Source: Oceanicaulis sp. (lineage in GTDB: Bacteria; Pseudomonadota; Alphaproteobacteria; Caulobacterales; Maricaulaceae). Taken from it: a DNA stretch of 64,000 nt. Of this stretch, positions 58,009-64,000 are shown piece after piece. The stretch lies in the NCBI GenBank assembly GCA_028280165.1, contig JANQMI010000034.1, positions 1 to 64,000 of the forward strand, read 5' to 3'. The translations under genes were made by a program, and so were the position numbers. The notes under the pieces were generated by a model. The model saw only the letters and a program-made list of their open reading frames with translations, was not told the origin of the DNA and did no database searches. Position 1 is the first letter of the stretch. Each line of letters starts with the position of its first letter.

Positions 58009-58857
58009 ATGACCCAGTCCAGTTTTGACCGCGAACAAGCCGCCGAGCGGCGTGTGGGGCGTACCGCCTTCCTGGCCAATCTTGTTGTGGTGCTCGGCAT
58101 CTGGGTGATTAGCGCGAGCTCGATTCTCACCCGATGGGAGATTGAGAATGTCCAGGGCTCCTGGCTCGAGCCCTGGGTGCTGGAGGGCACCAGCCCGCTG
58201 ATTGCGGTTCCGCTCTTCTTTATGGTCCGCTGGTTTGAGCGTCAGGCTCCTCTGGGGCGCACGGACTGGCTCAAAGCGCTGCCGATACACGCTGCGGGGG
58301 CCGTTCTGTTCTGCACATTGGTCATCGCCTGGATGGCGATTTTTCGCGCCACCGTCTGGCCGCCGCTCTTTGGCCATGGCTACGATCTTTTCGATGATGG
58401 CCTGGTCCAAGTCTATATCTACGAATTCCGCAAGGTCTTACCAGGCTATCTGGGACCGCTGGCGCTGATCTATTTCGTGCGCCAGCTGGAGTTCACCAAA
58501 TTGGAGCGTGATGCAGCGCTGGAGGAGGCCCGCCAGACCCATCGTCTGACCCTGAAGTGCGGTGGCCGGACGATCTTTGTCGAGGCCGACAGCTTTCAGA
58601 CTGTCAAGGCGGCGGGCAATTATGTTGAGATCCAGCTCGCCACCGGCCGCCAGCTGGCGCGCCTGACGCTGGCCGAGCTCGAACGTCAGCTGAAAGATGC
58701 CGGCGTTGACGTCGTGCGCGTCCACCGCTCCTGGCTGGTCAACCGGGCGAGCATTTCAGAAGTCACGCCTACCGGCGAAGGCGATGTCACCATCACGCTG
58801 AGCAATGGCGACACTGTGCCGGGATCGCGGCGGTATCGAGAGGGGTTGGCGGCGTAG
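58009..58857 (+). CDS. Membrane-bound LytTR-family DNA-binding protein
   Basis: N-terminal TM helices then LytTR domain: GGRTIFVEADSFQTVKAAGNYVEIQLATGRQLARLTLAELERQLKDAGVDVVRVHRSWLVNRASISEV...VTITLSNGDTVPGSRRYREGL. Confidence 0.92.
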   Translation: MTQSSFDREQAAERRVGRTAFLANLVVVLGIWVISASSILTRWEIENVQGSWLEPWVLEGTSPLIAVPLFFMVRWFERQAPLGRTDWLKALPIHAAGAVLFCTLVIAWMAIFRATVWPPLFGHGYDLFDDGLVQVYIYEFRKVLPGYLGPLALIYFVRQLEFTKLERDAALEEARQTHRLTLKCGGRTIFVEADSFQTVKAAGNYVEIQLATGRQLARLTLAELERQLKDAGVDVVRVHRSWLVNRASISEVTPTGEGDVTITLSNGDTVPGSRRYREGLAA

Positions 58858-58911
58858 CGCGAGAGCCAGATATCCTCCCCGTAAACAGGGGGAGATATCT
58901 GGCTCTCGCGC
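58857..58911. repeat. Long perfect palindrome overlapping the LytTR stop codon
   Basis: GCGCGAGAGCCAGATATC (18 bp) and its exact complement flank a CCTCCCCgtaaacaGGGGGAG hairpin. Confidence 0.75.
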
Positions 58912-58923
58912 ACAGGGCCATTC

Positions 58924-58961
58924 AAAAAAACCCCCGCCGGACTACTCCAGCGGGGGCTCTT
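58924..58961. terminator. Bidirectional intrinsic terminator
   Basis: AAAAAAA-CCCCCGCcggactactccaGCGGGGG-CTCTTTT between convergent genes. Confidence 0.8.
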
Positions 58962-58982
58962 TTATGCAGCTAAGCTTCAGCC

Positions 58983-61454
58983 CTATTCGATGGCGGCGTC
59001 GCCTTCTTCTGCGGCAACCTCCTCGTCGTCATCTTCGCGGTGCGGGATGACCTGCTCATCGGGCTTCACATAGGTGTCGAGCCATTCGATGGACTCCGCT
59101 AGCACGTGAAGCACGCTCTCGCGGGCGCGATAGCCGTGGCTTTCATAGGGCAGCATGACCAGGCGTGCGGTTCCAGCATTGCCCTTCACAGCCGCGAACA
59201 TGCGCTCAGACTGCATGGGGAAGGTGCCGGAATTGTTGTCGATCTGGCCGTGGATCATCAGCATGGGTTCATCGATCTGATCAGCGGCCATGAAGGGGGA
59301 GAGCTCGAAATAGACCTCAGGCGCGGCCCAGAAGGTCCGGCGCTCGGCCTGGAATCCAAACGGGGTGAGCGTGCGATTATAGGCTCCTGACCGGGCGATA
59401 CCGGCCCGGAACAGATCGCTTTGCGCCAGCAAGTGCGCCGTCATGAAGGCCCCATAAGAGTGGCCGGCGATCGCGGTGCGTTCGCCATCGCCAAAGCCGC
59501 GCTCAACCGAGAAGTCGATAGCGGCTTCAGCGCTCAACACCAGCTGCTCAATAAAGCTGTCATTCACCGTCTCCGGATCATCGCCGACGATCGGCATGGT
59601 GGCGTTTTCGAGAAGGGCATAGCCCTGGGTCACCATGAAGCGCGGGCTGGTGCCGCCCACGCGGGCAAAGCGGTGCTCTGAACCGCGCACCTGACCCGCG
59701 GTCCGGGCATCGTTGAACTCGCGCGGATAGGCCCAGACCAGTAGTGGCAGTGGTCCGTCGCGTTCGGCGTCATAGCCGGCCGGTAGATAGAGCGTGGCCG
59801 ACAGCGGTACACCATCCTCACGCTCATAGGTGACCAGCTCGCGGCTGATTTCATTGAGCTGCGGATGCGGGTTTTCGAAATTGGTGACGTTCGCGACGTC
59901 TCCCCCCGAGTGACGGCGGACATTGGGCGGCGTCACCGGATCCTCGTAAGAGGTCAGGAAGTCCGTGCCATCCGCAGACAGGATGTCGATGACCCTCTCA
60001 TAATTGTCGCCGGAATTGCGCCACAGCTCTTCAGCCTCGAAGCTCTCGAAGCTGACCCGATTGAGGAAGGGACGGTCTCCCTCCGGCGTGGCCCCGGTCC
60101 CGGTATAGTACATATGGCCGTCGATCACCGCAGCGACCGACCGGCCAAACTCGTTGAAGGTCGACAGCGGGCTGCCGGGGTCGGCATAGGCGTCCTGCAG
60201 GTTCCGCTCTTCGGCGAGGCGCGGTTCGCTGCCCGGATTGGCGAAGTCGACAACCCAGCGGCGAAGGACACGGGTGTCGCGGTCATATTCTACGGCAATG
60301 CCCAGCTCACCTTCGCTGGTGAAGCCGGTGCCGTAATAGCGGTCTTCAAAGCGCGCGACTTCCACCGGCTCACCGTTAAACGGCGCTTCCAGAGACCAGA
60401 CGCTGTCGCGCTCATCGGTTTCCACGCGCGGGTCGCCGCCATCGAGCGCTTCAGACCAGATCACCTGGGCCTCATGGCTGGCCTGCCAGTCGAAGCCACG
60501 GCGGCCATCGACAACGCCACCAATTGGCACATCGTCAGCGATCGGCTGGAATCCCAGCTCAGCCACCGGCGCGCCATCAATCGTCCAGACCGAGGCGCGG
60601 TCGGCAAAGCGCGACCACGGCACGTCATAGGAGAAGGGCGCTTCCAGCTCGCCGATCAGGATGTAATCGCCACCCGGAGCCGGCTCGACATTCCAGTACA
60701 GGCCCGGCTCACCAATATCACGGGCGCGGCGGCCATCATGGCGGACGCGCACGATCTGGGTTTCCGCCATCCAGGCGAACAGCGCCGCGTCATCCTCGTC
60801 TTCCAGCAAGTCCTGATAGGTGCGCACCGGTGCTTCAATGCCGGAGGCTTCCTGAATGACAGGGCCAGCAGGCACGCGCGGAGGCTGAGGCTGGGCTCCG
60901 CGGTCCTCGGGGATGGTGTTCACCAGCAGATATTCGCTGTCCGGCATCCAGTCGACGGCGTCAAAGAGCGCGTTGACGCCTTCAGAGATCACCTCGCGCG
61001 CGCGGCCGCGTTCCACATCGACGACCCATAGGCTGATCGTGTCGTCACGCGTGACCATGAAGGCGGCCTTGGAGCCATCTGGCGACCAAGTGAAGCCTGA
61101 CAGACCCACATCCTCAGGCGTCTCGATGTCGCGCTCGCGGCCGGTTTCCAGATCGATGACCGACAGGCCGGTAATGGTGCGCGGGCCGTGGCGGCCGTTG
61201 GTGCTGGCGTCCAGGCGCATGCCGGCCAGCCGCTCCATCGGTCGGGCCAGCTCGGACACCGGTGGCAAGGATTCTCGATGCAACAGGAGCAGATGGCGCT
61301 TATTGGGTGACAGCGTGGTGGCGGGCGCGTTCGGCGCATCCACAATGTCCACAATATCCTGTGGCGGCAGGCGATAGCCGTCTTGCGCCAGAGCTGTGCC
61401 AGCGGTCAGCGCGCTGAGCGCGACACCGGCCGAAAGGGTCTGGAAAATCGACAT
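58983..61454 (-). CDS. S9 family peptidase (prolyl oligopeptidase-like), secreted
   Basis: Signal peptide MSIFQTLSAGVALSALTAGTALAQ; GERTAIAGHSYGAFMTAHLLAQSDLFRAGIARSGAYNRTLTPFGFQAERRTFWAAPEVYFELSPF; MLIHGQIDNNSGTFPMQSER; C-terminal LPYESHGYRARES. Confidence 0.92.
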   Translation of the reverse strand: MSIFQTLSAGVALSALTAGTALAQDGYRLPPQDIVDIVDAPNAPATTLSPNKRHLLLLHRESLPPVSELARPMERLAGMRLDASTNGRHGPRTITGLSVIDLETGRERDIETPEDVGLSGFTWSPDGSKAAFMVTRDDTISLWVVDVERGRAREVISEGVNALFDAVDWMPDSEYLLVNTIPEDRGAQPQPPRVPAGPVIQEASGIEAPVRTYQDLLEDEDDAALFAWMAETQIVRVRHDGRRARDIGEPGLYWNVEPAPGGDYILIGELEAPFSYDVPWSRFADRASVWTIDGAPVAELGFQPIADDVPIGGVVDGRRGFDWQASHEAQVIWSEALDGGDPRVETDERDSVWSLEAPFNGEPVEVARFEDRYYGTGFTSEGELGIAVEYDRDTRVLRRWVVDFANPGSEPRLAEERNLQDAYADPGSPLSTFNEFGRSVAAVIDGHMYYTGTGATPEGDRPFLNRVSFESFEAEELWRNSGDNYERVIDILSADGTDFLTSYEDPVTPPNVRRHSGGDVANVTNFENPHPQLNEISRELVTYEREDGVPLSATLYLPAGYDAERDGPLPLLVWAYPREFNDARTAGQVRGSEHRFARVGGTSPRFMVTQGYALLENATMPIVGDDPETVNDSFIEQLVLSAEAAIDFSVERGFGDGERTAIAGHSYGAFMTAHLLAQSDLFRAGIARSGAYNRTLTPFGFQAERRTFWAAPEVYFELSPFMAADQIDEPMLMIHGQIDNNSGTFPMQSERMFAAVKGNAGTARLVMLPYESHGYRARESVLHVLAESIEWLDTYVKPDEQVIPHREDDDEEVAAEEGDAAIE

Positions 61455-61626
61455 AAAACCTCCCCGTTTTGTCGTCGGCGGGGAGGATAGGCGGTGGAGG
61501 CAGTCTTGGGTGTGAAACTTCTGTAAGGGGTGGACCGGAATCAATCTTGACCACAGACTTCTCAATCGACCTGCATCGGCAGCCACGCGATCACTGAACT
61601 GGGCTTTGAAAAGCGGAGAGACCCTC

Positions 61627-62487
61627 ATGCTTGAATCCATACGTGAGCATGTGAAAGCAGCTCATGCCCTATCCGCATCCAAAGACCGAGTTGATTATTC
61701 AGACCAGGTCTACAGTTTCGCAGTCTCAAAGATCACTGATCTTTATGAAACTCTGTACGAGCCCGCTTTGTGTTTGATCCTTGAGGGCGCGAAACAGACC
61801 ATCATTGATGGGCGCACACTGGAACTGAGACCGGGCGACTCTGTGCTTATAAGCCATCACGTCCCCGTCCACGCGCGAGTTACCGACGCCCCTTATCTGG
61901 CGCTGATCCTAAAAATTGAGATGCGCGTGATCCGCGGCCTTCACGCTCAGATGAAGCACTTGGGGTCAAAGGCAGAGCGAGCATACGCTGTCTGTGCAAC
62001 GCAGGCGGACCGGGCCCTGCTCCAAGTGATCGATAGATTGCTAGGCATTCTCGACGACCCTGTCGACGCTGCGCTGCTCTTGGACAGCGTGCATCAAGAA
62101 ATGCATCTCCGCCTGCTTCAGGCCCCGCATGCGGTCATGCTGCGGGAACTTGCCGAGCGCGATAGCGGGGCATCGGCCATTGCACGCGCGATCGACCACA
62201 TTCGCGCGAACTACTCGAACCAGGTTTCGATTGTTGACGTTGCGTCGCATGTTGGCATGAGCGAGTCCTCATTCCATCAGAAATTTCGCGAGGTGACGGG
62301 CACCACGCCGCTGCAGTATCTGAAGTCTCTGCGCCTCTTCGAAGCGCATAACATGCTGTTGCTGGACAATATAACCGTGACATCTGCAGCCTTTGCGGTC
62401 GGGTATGAGAGCCCGAACCATTTCAGCCGTGACTTCTCAAAACGCTTTGGTTTTCCTCCAAAGGATGCTCGGAGCCATGCTGGCTAA
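61627..62487 (+). CDS. AraC family transcriptional regulator
   Basis: N-terminal AraC_N-like domain (YEPALCLILEGAKQTIIDG); HTH VSIVDVASHVGMSESSFHQKFREVTGTTPLQYLKSLRLFEAHNMLLLDNITVTSAAFAVGYESPNHFSRDFSKRFG. Confidence 0.94.
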   Translation: MLESIREHVKAAHALSASKDRVDYSDQVYSFAVSKITDLYETLYEPALCLILEGAKQTIIDGRTLELRPGDSVLISHHVPVHARVTDAPYLALILKIEMRVIRGLHAQMKHLGSKAERAYAVCATQADRALLQVIDRLLGILDDPVDAALLLDSVHQEMHLRLLQAPHAVMLRELAERDSGASAIARAIDHIRANYSNQVSIVDVASHVGMSESSFHQKFREVTGTTPLQYLKSLRLFEAHNMLLLDNITVTSAAFAVGYESPNHFSRDFSKRFGFPPKDARSHAG

Positions 62488-62494
62488 TGAAGAA

Positions 62495-62522
62495 CAAGCG
62501 CCCCTCGGGTGAGGGGCGCTTG
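62495..62522. terminator. Hairpin between convergent AraC and SDR genes
   Basis: CAAGCGCCCCTC-GGGT-GAGGGGCGCTTG, 12-bp perfect stem. Confidence 0.7.
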
Positions 62523-62546
62523 CAAAGCGTGGGGGAGAAGGGTCTG

Positions 62547-63569
62547 CTAAGCGATGCTTCGCGCAAGGGAGCCGTAGCTCACATCAAAGACCTCGCCGGT
62601 GACCTTGCTGGTGCCCTCACTGGCGAAGAACTTGACCGCGTGGGCCACGTCTTCGGGTTCAACATGGCCGACAGGGATAGGGTTTCCTGGCTCGAGCATC
62701 TCCGACACCATCTGGAAGGTCGGGTTTTCGACATTTGGCATCATACGCCCGAGCACAACCGGATTGTTCGCAAGCGGCGTATCGGCGAGCCCTGGGGCAA
62801 CAACGTTACACAGGATATTGGATCGCCCGTAGGAAAGGGCTGCAGACTTGGCGATGCCAATCAGGGCCCATTTCGTCGAGGTGTACACGGGGAAAAGCTC
62901 ATTTCCCATCCGTCCCAGGGCGGATGAAATATAAACAATTCGACCGGAGTTCTGAGGCTGCATAATCGATACAGCCGCCTGGGTGGTTTTCACAGCACCG
63001 GAAACATTGATCTCAAAAACGGTGCTGATCTCCTCTGACGAGAATTCTTCCATGCGTCCGATTTGTGAGATGCCCGCATTCACAACAACAACGTCAAGAC
63101 TTCCGAAGCGTTCGGCAACGGTCTCCATTGCACGGCGCTGTGCGTCATAGTCCCGTACGTCGCCTTTGAAGCTCAGGCAGCGAACGCCAAGCGCTTCGAC
63201 GGTTGATCTAGCCAATTCAAGGTCCTGGTCCGAAGCGAGCGGATACTGGACATGGGCCAGGTTCGGCGTTGCAACATCGAAAAGCGCAATATCCGCGCCC
63301 GCCGCGGCAAAAACCTTCGCGGTCGCTAGTCCAATCCCGCGCGCGCCCCCAGTGATGAAGACCGACTTGCCTGCAAACTCTCTCGCGGCACCTTGGTCGT
63401 GCATGGGTTGCGCGGCTGCACCCGCCGCACTTAAAGCCGCTGCCGCGGCTATGGCTGCTGCGACGGCTCCTCCAGTCAGCACCGCACGACGCCCAATATT
63501 GGTGGTACGACGCTCGGTGGCCTCATTTACGGTTTCACCGTTATCGGCTCTGTTCCCAGTCTTTGCCAT
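62547..63569 (-). CDS. SDR family oxidoreductase with N-terminal Tat-like leader
   Basis: MAKTGNRADNGETVNEATERRTTNIGRRAVLTGGAVAAAIAAAAALSAAGAAAQPM then KSVFITGGARGIGLATAKVFAAAGADIALFD; VVVNAGIS; YISSALGRMGNELFPVYTSTKWALIGIAKSAALSYG. Confidence 0.92.
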   Translation of the reverse strand: MAKTGNRADNGETVNEATERRTTNIGRRAVLTGGAVAAAIAAAAALSAAGAAAQPMHDQGAAREFAGKSVFITGGARGIGLATAKVFAAAGADIALFDVATPNLAHVQYPLASDQDLELARSTVEALGVRCLSFKGDVRDYDAQRRAMETVAERFGSLDVVVVNAGISQIGRMEEFSSEEISTVFEINVSGAVKTTQAAVSIMQPQNSGRIVYISSALGRMGNELFPVYTSTKWALIGIAKSAALSYGRSNILCNVVAPGLADTPLANNPVVLGRMMPNVENPTFQMVSEMLEPGNPIPVGHVEPEDVAHAVKFFASEGTSKVTGEVFDVSYGSLARSIA

Positions 63570-63689
63570 GATCGCCTCCTTCTTGTTGTTGCGACACATG
63601 CAGAGGTAAATCCCGGTCGCGGCGCGTGCGTGATTGATTCTCCGCAAGCCGTGCCACTTCCTCCAAACAGAGTGGGAGCGGACGAAAAA

Positions 63690-63715
63690 CCCCCGCCGGA
63701 TCGCTCCGACGGGGG
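63690..63715 (-). terminator. Intrinsic terminator for the gene at the right edge
   Basis: Minus strand CCCCCGTCGGAGCGATCCGGCGGGGG followed by TTTTT. Confidence 0.7.
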
Positions 63716-63805
63716 TGTCTGATCGTACAGGACGCCTCAGGCCTTAGCCTTCGTCGTCCTCCTTGATCTCTTCGTTGGTCTTCTGGCCCACCAAATGTGC
63801 AGAGA

Positions 63806-64000
63806 TCATCCGCTCCCACATTGTTTGCGCCACATGGCGTCTTGAATGCAGCGCCTGCCGTTCTGGGCTTCATTCAGGCGTTGGGTCCGGCTTTCACGGT
63901 TGGCGCTTAATTCCAAGATACGGGTCTCAAGGCGCTCGATTTCACCCTCCAGGCGGCCGATCTCTCGGCCGTTCTGGATTTGGCGCAAGATCGCCTCGGC
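63806..64000 (-). CDS. Partial hypothetical coiled-coil protein at window edge
   Basis: Open to the edge: AEAILRQIQNGREIGRLEGEIERLETRILELSANRESRTQRLNEAQNGRRCIQDAMWRKQCGSG*. Confidence 0.4.
   Translation of the reverse strand, partial: AEAILRQIQNGREIGRLEGEIERLETRILELSANRESRTQRLNEAQNGRRCIQDAMWRKQCGSG

Noticed and set aside
59865-61031. 388-aa plus-strand ORF
   Set aside because: Antisense to the S9 peptidase; shadow ORF.

Overview
The window is GC-rich chromosomal DNA whose gene content and gene order fit an alphaproteobacterium, probably of the Caulobacterales/Maricaulales/Hyphomonadaceae type (inference from gene families only). Most of it is densely coding. Recognisable core blocks are hemC-hemD-mitofilin-like-hemY, tsaD-gpsA, folD, an ECF sigma/ChrR pair, aroA, rpsA-ihfB, and trpF-trpB-trpA-accD-folC with fabI nearby. 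There are two tRNAs (Thr-CGT, Ala-GGC), no rRNA, and no CRISPR array or transposase that I could see. A large penicillin-acylase-like gene runs off the left edge and is missing from the ORF track. Accessory or unusual points: (i) a 5'-truncated AraC regulator next to an AT-rich patch with a tRNA T-arm-like motif and a very strong terminator (6.7-7.55 kb); (ii) a low-density 16.8-20.6 kb segment with three unlisted small proteins, a tandem ATATCG-N5-CGATAT dyad, a structured element, and a translationally coupled GT2 + ATP-grasp pair abutting tRNA-Thr; (iii) regulator/effector cassettes lying inside normally conserved operons (HxlR/NTF2 where cmk is expected between aroA and rpsA; MarR/monooxygenase between accD and folC; an orphan gene between trpB and trpA); (iv) a ChrR-like anti-sigma lacking most of the usual zinc-binding residues; (v) a membrane-anchored XRE regulator next to a beta-lactamase-like serine hydrolase; (vi) an SDR enzyme with a Tat-like leader. 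No single feature is proven to be a new system. The best candidate is the GT2/ATP-grasp locus with its upstream dyads and small proteins. All family calls were made by eye from motifs, without any database search.
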